Shown here: positions 18,014-27,900 of the stretch, one piece after another
How the letters are laid out: the number at the start of each line of letters is the position of its first letter
How positions within the stretch are numbered: position 1 is the stretch's first letter
NCBI GenBank assembly: GCA_947455205.1
Contig: CANGNF010000003.1
Span: 108,973 to 172,972, forward strand
Direction: 5' to 3'
From: Acetobacteraceae bacterium
GTDB taxonomy: Bacteria; Pseudomonadota; Alphaproteobacteria; Acetobacterales; Acetobacteraceae
DNA length: 64,000 nucleotides
The notes under the pieces: generated by a model
Databases searched by the model: none
What the model saw: the letters and a program-made list of their open reading frames with translations, nothing else
What the model was told of the DNA's origin: nothing
Program-made: the position numbers and the translations under genes

Positions 18014-20147
18014 CGAATTGCCGCAGGAAGGCGCGCCGCAGGTGCCGGTACCAGCGGAACGCCAGCGGTTCCGCCGGGTGCTGGAACAGCACATGGGCGC
18101 GGTCCTCGATCCGCCGTCCCGCCAGGTCCGGCGAGGCCAGGTCCAGCCGGAACAGCCGCTCGAAGGCCACCGGCTCGCCATGCGCCTTGGGGTCCAGCGC
18201 CAGGCTGCCGCCGCCTTCCACCGTCAGCACGCGGCTGGGCAGGTCGTGCGTCGCCGTGGGCGTCAGCCGGATGACCTGGGCCGGCAGCGCCTGCAGCGGC
18301 TGGGCGGCGAAGCGCAACTCCACCGCCGTGGTGCGGTCGCGCACCGCGTCGATATCGCCTTCCCGCACCAGCACGGTCACGTGCAGTCGGGCGGGGTCGG
18401 CGACATAGCCCAGGCGGTCGCCCCGCTTCAGGTACTGGCCGATCATGTCCGGCGCATTCGGCAGCAGCAGCGCGCCGGGTTGCTCGGCCAGCACCAGCAA
18501 CTCCGCCTTCTGCCGGCGGGCGCGGTCCAGCTGCTCCCGCAGGTAGCGCAGCGTATCCAGCAGCGCGACCGCCTGGTTGGGGTCGGCCACCGCGGCCTGG
18601 TATTCACGCTCGGCGCGGGCCAGCTCGGCCTCCATCACCGGCACGCGCTCCTCCAGCTCCGGGTCGCGCAGTTGCACCAGCGGCGTGCCGGTGGCGACCT
18701 GGGCGCCGGGCTCGGCCAGCAGCGTGGCGATGAAGCCGGCGGAGCGGGCGCGCAGCACGGCTTCATCGCCAGCCCAGACCACGCCCTCCGCTAGGGTGGC
18801 CAGCGGCATCGGCAGCAGCAGCAGCGCCGCCACGGGCAGCGCCAGCAGCAGCCCGCCCAGGCCATAAATCCGCGCCCGGTGGGGCCGCAGCCGGTGGTCC
18901 ACCAGCGGGCGACGCACCAGCTTCAGCACCGGCCAGACCAGGGTTGCCACCAGCGACCACAGCGCCAGCAGCACGCCAACCAGGAAGAAGCGGCTGGCGA
19001 TGACGGCGGCGATGGCCAGGATGACGGTGAGCCGGTAGCAGAAGGACGCCACTGCATAGCCGCAGAGCCACCAGGACTCCGCCGTGGTGGTGGCCTGCGG
19101 CACCAGCTGCCGCGCGCCGAACAGCCGCCGGCCCAGCAGGGTGCCCAGTTGCGCGTTGCCGCGCTGCGCCAGGTTGGGCAGTCCGGCCAGGTCCGACAGG
19201 ATGTAGTAGGCGTCGAACCGCAGCAGCGGGTTGCCGTTGAAGAACAGGGTGGAGATGCCGGCCAGCATGACCACGTTGGCGGCCAGGGCACGCAGCACGC
19301 CGGGTTCGGCCAGCACCCAGACCAGCATCGCCGCCGAGGCCAGCAGCAACTCCAGCATCATGCCCGCGGCGCCGACCGTGGCGCGCTGCAACCGGCCGCG
19401 GAACGCCACCGAGGCCGAGGCATCCACGTAGGGCACCGGGTAGAACACCATCATCATCACGCCCAGCTCATGCACCTCGCCGCCCCAGCGCTTCACTGCG
19501 TAGGCATGGCCGAGTTCGTGCAGCGCCTTCACGAAGGGATAGACCAGCGCCATCAGCATCAGGTTCTGGCCGCTGAAGACCTGGTCGGCGAAGTTGGCGC
19601 TCAGCGCCCGCCAGTTGACCGCGCCCATGACCACGGCCGCCAGCACCACCGCCAGCCAGCAGGCGAAGCCCCAGGCGCTGAACAGCGGCGTCACGAAGCG
19701 GGCGGTGGCGTTGAGGAAGCGCTCGGGGTCCAGCAGCGGGATGTAGAAGCCGAGCGGCGAGCCGGCCCGTTGCAGCCGGCCGCGCAGCCGCGCCTTGCGG
19801 CCACGCTCGTGCAGCCTGGTCACATCAGGCATGCGCTCGGCCTGGATCAGGTCGGCCTGCTGCAATTGGCCGAGCAGGGCGATGACCTGGCCCTGGGTTG
19901 GCATCAGGTCGCCCAGCCGTGCCGCGGCGTCTTCCCACACCTGCTGCATGCTGCGGCGGCCGTCCAGCCGGCCGATCACCTCATAGGCTTCCGGCGTGAA
20001 GCGATGGAACTGGCCGGTGATGCGGTCCTGCAGCAGGTACCACAGCGCGCCGCGATAGCGCTGCCGCACCACGGCGGCATGGCTGCGCAGGCGCGGCTTC
20101 AGCGGCGCCACCCGATACCATTGCGGGCTGAAAAGCGCGCCGCTCAT
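18006..20147 (-). CDS. PqqD-like / M50 metalloprotease / HlyD fusion membrane protein
   Basis: The protein has 713 residues in three parts. Residues about 1-100 form a PqqD-like winged helix, the peptide-recognition fold of modified-peptide pathways (LQDRITGQFHRFTPEAYEVIGRLDG). Residues about 150-430 are a polytopic site-2-protease-like core with HELGH (His210, Glu211, His214) and the distal metal ligand Asp312 in LLRFDAYY. Residues about 435-690 are a HlyD-type adaptor with two lipoyl halves around a coiled coil. Related M50-HlyD proteins accompany secreted or modified peptide systems. Here it could recognise the N-terminus of the giant protein, cut or retain it, and bridge to TolC. It starts 7 bp after the GAF-HlyD gene and overlaps the SecA-like gene. 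Confidence 0.85.
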   Translation of the reverse strand: MSGALFSPQWYRVAPLKPRLRSHAAVVRQRYRGALWYLLQDRITGQFHRFTPEAYEVIGRLDGRRSMQQVWEDAAARLGDLMPTQGQVIALLGQLQQADLIQAERMPDVTRLHERGRKARLRGRLQRAGSPLGFYIPLLDPERFLNATARFVTPLFSAWGFACWLAVVLAAVVMGAVNWRALSANFADQVFSGQNLMLMALVYPFVKALHELGHAYAVKRWGGEVHELGVMMMVFYPVPYVDASASVAFRGRLQRATVGAAGMMLELLLASAAMLVWVLAEPGVLRALAANVVMLAGISTLFFNGNPLLRFDAYYILSDLAGLPNLAQRGNAQLGTLLGRRLFGARQLVPQATTTAESWWLCGYAVASFCYRLTVILAIAAVIASRFFLVGVLLALWSLVATLVWPVLKLVRRPLVDHRLRPHRARIYGLGGLLLALPVAALLLLPMPLATLAEGVVWAGDEAVLRARSAGFIATLLAEPGAQVATGTPLVQLRDPELEERVPVMEAELARAEREYQAAVADPNQAVALLDTLRYLREQLDRARRQKAELLVLAEQPGALLLPNAPDMIGQYLKRGDRLGYVADPARLHVTVLVREGDIDAVRDRTTAVELRFAAQPLQALPAQVIRLTPTATHDLPSRVLTVEGGGSLALDPKAHGEPVAFERLFRLDLASPDLAGRRIEDRAHVLFQHPAEPLAFRWYRHLRRAFLRQFGV

Positions 20148-20154
20148 CGCGGCT

Positions 20155-21948
20155 TCACGCCCACCAGGACCAGACCAGCAGGCGGAACCACTCGCGCAGG
20201 TCGCGGGTCCATATCGCGATCAGCCGCGCCTGCCCGATCTCCACCTTGCCGATGCCCTGCAGCCCCGGTTGCAGTTGCGCGTCCGGCCGTTCGTCCAGCA
20301 GGGCTTCCACGACGAAGTGGCTGCGCCCCTCCTCCGCCACCACGCGCGGCGTCAGCCGATGCACGGTGAAGGGCAGGCCACGGTCGGGCCGGGCGGAAAG
20401 GAACAGCGTGCCGCGCTGGCCGACGGCCACGTCGGCGATGCGGCTTTCCCGCACCTGCAGGTCCACCCGGTATTCATCCGTGGGCGCCACGGCGAACAGC
20501 AGTTCGCCCTTCTGCACCGCGCTGCCCAGGCGCTGGCTGAGGTCGCCGCTGGCGACCAGCCCGGCGAAGGGCGCCACGATGCGGGCACGCAGGATCTGCT
20601 GCTGCACCAGGGCGACCTGCGCCTGGTACTGCTCGCGCTCGGCGGTGAGGATGTTGATGCGGGCGCGGTCACGCTCGGCCACCGCACGCTGGTACTGCGC
20701 CTCCGCCCGGGCCAGTTCGCCACCCAGGCGCAGCCGTTCCAGCAATAGGTCGCGCTCGTCCAGCTGCACCAGCAGCGCCTGGGCCGCCACCTGGTCGCCG
20801 GCGCGCACCGGGGCGGCGCGGACATAGCCATCGAAGGGGGCGGTGATGGCCTGCTGGGTGCGGCTGGTCAGCGTGGCGGTGGCGGCAAGCCGATAAGTGC
20901 CGGTGGCAAAGCTGGCGAACAGCAGCAGCGCCAGCACCAGCAGCCCGGCCAGCTTCCATTCCACATGGCCGCGGCCGATGAAGCGCCCGAGCAACGCCCG
21001 CAGCGACGCCCATGCCTTCAGCGGCAGGGCCTGGTCGTTGCGCCGCTTTTCCTCCAGCGCCGCCGCCGCCAGGCTGCCGAGGCTTTCCAGCCAGGCCAGT
21101 TCCGCGGGCGTGAAGGGGTGGCCGGCCGGGCGCTCCAGCGTGAGCGCCGCCAGCGGCTTGCCGGCCTGGAACAACGGGATGCTGGCGACGGCCTGCCCGG
21201 CTTCTTGCTGCGCCAGCCGGTCCTGCGCCAGGTGGATCGGCGCGGCATCGGCCGGCAGCGCCGGCACGGCCAGGGTGGCCCGCTGGTCGCAGGCTTCCTC
21301 CATCGCGGCTTCCAGCAGCCGCACCAGGTTCATCTTCCGGCCGAACTGAGCGTTGTGGGAGATGGCCTGCAGGCGGATGCGACCGCGCCGCCACTGGCCG
21401 TAGCTGACGCGCTCGGCGCCGGTGCGGTTGGCCAGGTCGGTCACGAAGGCCAGCGTCGCCGCCTCATGCCCCGGCTGCGCCAGGACTTCGGCCAACGCCT
21501 CCAGGCTGCCGGAGAGGCGGCCGATGCGGTCGCGTGCCTCGGTGCCGCTGGCGCGTTCCAGCAGCAGGGCCAGCCCCGCCGCGCCCCATTCCAGCTGGCG
21601 CAGCAACGGCACCAGCGCCGCCTCGGAGGTGGCGTTCACCGCCACGGCGGCCACCGCCACCACGGCGCCGTCCTGCCGCACCGGATAGGCCATGCCATAG
21701 AGCCCGGCCTGGTCCAGCGCACCGAACAGGCCAGCGCCGTCCTCGAAGCTGCGCTCGACCAGTTCGACCAGCGCCTCGGCCGCCAGCTGGTGCGGCCAGG
21801 CGGCGGCGGGGCGGTACTGCTCCCCCTCCCGCCGAACGAGCAGCCCGGCCCGGCCGTTCAGCAGGCGGCACTGGCGCTCCAGCCAGGCCTGCTCAGCGGC
21901 GACGGCCGGTTGTTGGCCGGCAGGGGCCGCGGCGACGGCTTCACTCAT
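20155..21948 (-). CDS. GAF-domain HlyD-type adaptor
   Basis: The protein has 597 residues. The cytoplasmic N-terminal 300 contain a GAF domain (about 145-300; the first 130 may be a second, degenerate one). One membrane helix at about 331-350 (LAGLLVLALLLFASFATG) leads to a periplasmic adaptor with a lipoyl half (ITAPFDGYVRAAPVRAGDQV), a coiled coil at about 390-450 and the second half (IVAPFAGLVASGDL). GAF domains sense small ligands or bind partners, so the adaptor may respond to a cytoplasmic signal or dock a motor. ATG 21948 overlaps the giant gene's stop by 8 bases (ATGAGTGA). No ABC ATPase gene accompanies it. Confidence 0.85.
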   Translation of the reverse strand: MSEAVAAAPAGQQPAVAAEQAWLERQCRLLNGRAGLLVRREGEQYRPAAAWPHQLAAEALVELVERSFEDGAGLFGALDQAGLYGMAYPVRQDGAVVAVAAVAVNATSEAALVPLLRQLEWGAAGLALLLERASGTEARDRIGRLSGSLEALAEVLAQPGHEAATLAFVTDLANRTGAERVSYGQWRRGRIRLQAISHNAQFGRKMNLVRLLEAAMEEACDQRATLAVPALPADAAPIHLAQDRLAQQEAGQAVASIPLFQAGKPLAALTLERPAGHPFTPAELAWLESLGSLAAAALEEKRRNDQALPLKAWASLRALLGRFIGRGHVEWKLAGLLVLALLLFASFATGTYRLAATATLTSRTQQAITAPFDGYVRAAPVRAGDQVAAQALLVQLDERDLLLERLRLGGELARAEAQYQRAVAERDRARINILTAEREQYQAQVALVQQQILRARIVAPFAGLVASGDLSQRLGSAVQKGELLFAVAPTDEYRVDLQVRESRIADVAVGQRGTLFLSARPDRGLPFTVHRLTPRVVAEEGRSHFVVEALLDERPDAQLQPGLQGIGKVEIGQARLIAIWTRDLREWFRLLVWSWWA

Positions 21949-24900
21949 GCGGGCCGGTGTCCCACTTGCGGAAGCGGCCGGCGCCGCCGCGTCCGAACAG
22001 GCCGGCAAGCACCCCCGGCGCCGCTGCCGCGGGGTCCTCGGCGTCCCGGCGCCGCACTGCCTGCCAGCCCGCCAACCCCGCCAGCACCATGGCTGCCTCC
22101 GCCAGATGGTCCTGCCTGGCTGCCGGCATGGCCAGGGCCGGCGCCAAGTCCCTGGCATCGGCGAAGGCATCGGCGGCGTCCGTGAAGGCCACTGCATCGG
22201 CCAGTTCGACCCGGCTGAAGTTGTCCGGCATATCGGCGGCCAGCAGCACGGCATCCCCACCGGCACCGCCGAGGAATTGGGCGTCGTCGTCGAACATCTC
22301 CTGCAGCAGCCAGGTGGAGAGGACGGCGCCGTAGCTTTCCGCCAGTTCCGCCCGGAAGCCGCGTTGCAGGTCGGCGATGTAGCCGCGGCCATCGGCGCTG
22401 CCTTCCGGCAGGCTCACCTGCGGCAGGCCCCATGCTGGGCTCTGCCCGTCCAGCGCGCCGCCGATGCTGTAGGGCTGCTGGTTGCCGATGCGCACCAGGT
22501 CGAGCCCGCCCTGGCCAGAGGTGACGATGGTGGTGACGCGGCCCAGCTGGATGTCGCAATCCACCAGCGGCGTGACCGTGACGGTGACGCGGCCATAGTT
22601 GCCCACCAGGATGTCCGTGCTGGTGGAGCCGTAGAAGGTGTTGCTGCCGAAGCCACCGACCAGCAGGTTGTTGCCGCTGCCGGCGTCCAGCGTGTCGGCA
22701 CCGCCACGGAACAGGTCGATGGAGCCGGCGACGATGACGTTGCCGCTGCGGGTGACCTGGGCGTGGTCACCGAAGATGATGTCGTCGCCGCCGCGGCCGC
22801 GCAGCAGGTCGTCCCCGGTGCCGCCCAGCAGCACGTCGCTGCCGCTGCCGCCAACCAGGGTGTCGTTGCGGCCCAGCTGCGTGCTGTTGGTGATGGCGTC
22901 GGTGAACCAGCCCTGGCCACCGATGGTGATGACGCCGTTGTCGCCGATGAAGACATCGGCACCGCTGCCGGCCTTGCTGGCCTGGTCGTTGCCGACGCCG
23001 GCGATGACGAAGCCGCAGCCCTCGTCCAGCTGGATGATGTCGTCGCCGCCGGTCAGCGCCGAGACATCGGTGCTGGCGATGACGATGCCGCCATCGGTGA
23101 GCAGCGTGTAGGTACCGTTGTCGCCGATGATGATGGCGTCGCCGGTGCCGCTATGGACGGTATCGGCGCCGAAGCCGGCGAGCACGACGTTGTCACCGTC
23201 GCTCGCCTCGATGCTGTCGTTGCCGCCCTGGTCCAGGATGGTGGTGGCGGCGGCGACCAGCTTGCCGCTGGCGTCGTAGGTTGCCACGCCGAAGTCACCG
23301 AGGATGGTGTCGTTGCCGGCGCCGGTGCCGATGAGGTCCGCGCCGGTGCCACCGATGACCAGGTTGTTGCCGCCGGCCAGGGCGATGCTGTCGTTGCCGC
23401 CGGCCAGGTCGGTGCTGGTGGCCTGTTGGATCACGCCGGTGGGGCCGAAGGCCAGGCTGCCGTCATCCCCGAGCACGATGCTGTTGCCGCTGCCGGCATT
23501 GATGCTGTCCGCGCCGACGCCGCCGATGACCGTGGCATTTCCATTGCCCAGCAGGATCCGGTCGGCGCCGCCGGTGGTCTCCAGCGAAACCGCCAGCAGC
23601 ACGCTGCCGCCGGCGCTGTAGGTAATATCGGCGCTGTCGCCGAACACGGCGCTGTTGCCATTGCCGGCAGTGATGCTGTCCGCGCCAGCGCCGCCGATGA
23701 TGAGCTTGTTGCCGTCGCCCGCCGCGATGCTGTCGTTGCCGCCGATGTCGGTGGTCAGCGCCAGCGCTTCGGTGATGATGCCGGCGCTGTTCCAGGTGAT
23801 GCAGCCGGAATCGCCGAGGATGCTGTCGTTGCCGATACCCGCGGTGACCAGGTCGCCGCCGGCGCCGCCGATGACGAGGTTGCCGCCATCGCCCGCCGCG
23901 ATGCTGTCATTGCCGCCGATGTCGGTGGTCAGCGACAGCGCCTCGGTCAGCACGCCCGTCGCGTTCCAGGTGATGCGGCCGGAATCACCCAGGATGCTGT
24001 CGTTGCCGATGCCCGCGGTGACAAGGTCGCCGCCGGCGCCGCCAATGACAAGGTTGCCGCCATCGCCCGCCGCGATGCTGTCACTGCCGCCGATGTCGGT
24101 GGTCAGCGACAGCGTTTCGGTGATGATGCCGGCGCTGTTCCAGGTGATGCGGCCGGAATCGCCCAGGATGCTGTCGTTGCCGAAGCCTGTGGTGATCAGG
24201 TCGCCGCCGGCGCCGCCGATGACGAGGTTGCTGCCGTCGCCCGCCGCGATGCTGTCATTGCCGCCGATGTCGGTGGTCAGCGACAGCGCCTCGGTCAGCA
24301 CGCCCGTCGCGTTCCAGGTGATGCGGCCGGAGTCCCCAAGGATGCTGTCGTTGCCGATGCCCGCGGTGATCAGGTCGCCGCCAGCGCCGCCGATGACGAG
24401 GTTGCTGCCATCGCCCGCCGCGATGCTGTCGTTGCCGCCAACGTCGGTGGTAAGCGACAGCGCCACGGTGATGACGCCGCCAACGCTCCAGGACACCTGC
24501 CCCGAATCCCCCAGCAGCGTGTCGTTGCTGAGCCCCGTGGAAATACTGTCCGCGCCGTAGCCGCCCAGCACCAGGTTGCCGCCGTCGCCGGCCCGTAGCG
24601 TGTCGTCGCCGCCGGCCTCCATGTCGGTGGAGGTGGCTGCGGTCAGCACGCCGGCGGTCCAGCTCAGCCGGCCGAAATCGCCGAGGATGCTGTCGCCGCC
24701 ACCGCTGCCGATGCTGTCACCGCCAGCCCCGGCCAGGACCAGGTTGCCGCTGCCGGCAAGCTGGATCTCGTCCGCACCGCCCAGCAGGTCGGTGGTGAAG
24801 GCCGTCTCGATCACGCCGCCGGCGCTGAAGTCCAACTCGCCATCATCGCCCAGCACCAGGGAGCCCGAAGCGAAGACCGCGATGTGGTCGGCGCCGATGC

Positions 24901-27900
24901 CGCCCAGGACCATGCTGTTGGCGCCATGCACCGAGATCCGGTCGTCGCCGCCGGTGCTGGCGACGCTGTCCAGCGTCATCACCCGCTGCACGACGCCACC
25001 GGCCACCGTCACCGCGCCATTGTCACCGACGACGACGGTGCTGCCGCTGCTGTCCACGCTGTCGGCGCCAGAGCCGCCAAGGACAATGCCGCCCGCGGCC
25101 GTGATGGAATCATTGCCGCCCTCAGTGAAGCTGGCGCTGGTGACGCTGACCACGTCGCCGGTACCGAAGCCGCCGTAGCGTCCGGCCGCCGCCATGGCGT
25201 CACGGCCGATGATGCCCTGGTCGCCAAGCAGGATGTCGCCGGCACTGCCGCCGGTGATGCTGTCGGCGCCCGCCAGCAGCGCGTCGCCGGCGCTGTTCGC
25301 CGCAGACGCGGGGTCGGAAACGAAGCTCAGCTGCCACGGCGCGTTGTCGGTGCGCAGCAGTGGCCGGGCCAGGTTCAGGCCGCCATCGCCATAGGCCCAG
25401 TTGCTGCCGGCGCCGGTGCGGATGATGTCGTTGCCGCCACCACCCAGCAGGATGTCGTCGCCGGCGCCACCGATGATGCTGTCGTCGCCGGCGCCGCCAT
25501 AGGCGACCAGGCCGAAGCCGGCGGCCGAGGCGTCGATGGTGTCGTTGCCGCCGCCGATGAAGCGGATGCCAAGCGTGGTCGAAGTGCCGAAGGCGCCGCC
25601 GTAGCGGCTGCCATCCTGGTCGGCGTCACCGAAGACGAGCAGCGGGGCCGCGCCCGGCCCCGAGCCAGTGACAGTGATCCGGTCGTCGCCGCCGCCGCCA
25701 TAGACCGCCAACAGCGCACCGCGCAGCGTGATGGTCGCCGGCCCGGTGGTGGCGGTCAGCGCGGCCCCGTCGAGGAACAGCGAGGCCCCATCCGCCGAAA
25801 CCGACGCGACCTTGTAGACGCCGCCATTGGCACCGGCGTTGTCGATGGTGATGCTGTCGCCCATGCGGAAGCCATCGGCAAACCAGCTGCCGCTGCCACG
25901 CACCATGCGGTTGGCGCCGGTGGCGATGTCGTGCTGGAAGCTGAAGCTGCCGGACAGGCTGCTCGGCGTCGCGTTCACCGTCAGCGTGTCGTTGCCACGG
26001 CCGGCGAGGACCTCCACCACCTCCAGCCCGGCGAGGCTGATGCCGCCAGGAATGGTGGTGCCGGCGGCGCCACCGATGCCGGGTACGACAAGGCTTGCCG
26101 TGCCCAGCCCGAAGCCAGCGATGCCGCCGGTGGTGACCTGCGCGGCGGTCGCCGCCAGGGCACCGTCGTTCTGCACCACCAGGCGGTCGGTCTTGTTGCC
26201 CTCGCCGTCCTGCACCGGCAGGGCGATCGGAGGCGTCGGCGTCTCGGTCGGCAGCATCACCGCCAGCTTCAGCGACCGATCCTCCTGACCAGGGCCACCC
26301 TCGATGACCACGGGCCCCTGCACCGCGGCAACCGTATGCGGACCCGGCGGGAAGGTGCGGTCGAACTGGGTCGCGGGGTCCGAGCTGAACCAGTCGTTAC
26401 CCTGCACCATGACTGTGACGGCCGTGTACCACTCGTGGCCGGGCGTGGCGTCGAAGGTGATCGTGGGCGTGACCGCGCGGAGCGTCAGGCTCACTCCATT
26501 CGCGTCCGCCAGCGTGCCGGGCACCACCGCCAGCACCAACTTCGCGGCGGTGACGGACTTGATGGAATAGGTGACATCCGGCGTCGCCAGGTTGGTCTGC
26601 ACGCGCTGACCGGCGGCGAAGCCCTGTGCCACCCAGTCGCCGCCATCGGTGCGGCGCAGTTCCGCGCCCGCTGCGGTGTTGACGATATCCACCACGCCGC
26701 TGCCGGTCGCCAAGGTCACCAGCTGCACGCGGCCGCCGGAAACGATGGTGGTGCCCGGGTCGGTGTTCAGCGCAATGCTGACGGCCGCGGTCGGCGCCTT
26801 GGTCAACCTGATGGTGTAGCTGTCGGAGGTACCGCCGACGCCATTCGTCGGTCGAACCACCGCCGTGCTGCCGCCGGATTCCTGCACCAGCACGCCAGCC
26901 AGGCTGTCGCCCACCACATTCACCTGCGTCGGTGCGACGGTGAGGTGGTTGAAGCCGGCGTCCGCGCTGCTGGTGGTGTAGCTCAGCGGCGTCGTCACCG
27001 GGTCCGGCAGGGCCGTGCCGTTATGCGCCGCAAGGGTGACCACCTGCGCGACGTTCCAGTTCGCCGTCGTGAAGGTCAGCGTGGTGGTCGAGAGGTCGAC
27101 CAGGTCGGTCGCCGCCCCCAGCGTCACCGTCACATCGGCGGTGGGCTGGTAGGGCAAGGCAATGGCCAGCGTGTCGGTCAGCTGACCGGCACCAGGCGCG
27201 CCCTGCACCAGCTGGGTGCCGGCATTGGTCTGCGTCACCACCAGGCCACCGATGTCGTTGTCGGTGACGGTCGCCATCACCTGCGGCAGCTTGGTCGCCA
27301 GCAGCACCTGGACGCTGGCGTTGTTCATGTCGGCGCTGGCGACCGCACGCACCAGCTGGCTGATCGCCACGGTGCGCGTGCCCTCGCGCGCCGCGTCGTC
27401 CGGCGCCCTCACGTAGACGGTCTGTGCCGCGGTCCAGTTGCTGCCGGCGGTGAAGACCAGGGTGATGCTGGTGCCGAAGCCGCTGCCCGCGAGCGTGCTG
27501 AGCAGGACGCTCTGGCCCAGGCCGGGCAGGCCGGCATCGGTGGTGGAGGATTGCGGCGCGAGTACCGTGAGGTAGAGCACGGTGCCGGTGGGCATCGCGC
27601 TTTCCGGCATGGCGAGCGATATGCTGTAGCTAGTGGTGCCACCCTCCAGCAGGCTGGTACCGCCACTGCTTTCGGTGATGACGATGGGCGCGGTGGTGGC
27701 GCTGGCGATGGTCAGCGCCACGCCGGCGGCATAGGCGCCGTCATAACCCTCATCGGCGCTGCTGACGCCGTGGGAGATGACGCCAGCCTGGCCGCTGAGG
27801 TCCGCACTGACCACGCGGCCGGTGACGTCGCCGCCGATGCTGAAGGTGTCGCTGCCCTGGCCACCGATCAGCCGCGTCAGCGTGCCGGCGCGGCTGGACA

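Noticed and set aside
16046..18181. Longer 711-residue version of the SecA-like protein
   Set aside because: The extra N-terminal residues are the out-of-frame shadow of the M50/HlyD gene; the overlapping GTG at 18013 explains the start.
23554..24770. Regular repeats that could suggest a CRISPR array
   Set aside because: The 174-bp units are contiguous, in frame and encode RTX repeats; there are no unique spacers and no cas genes.
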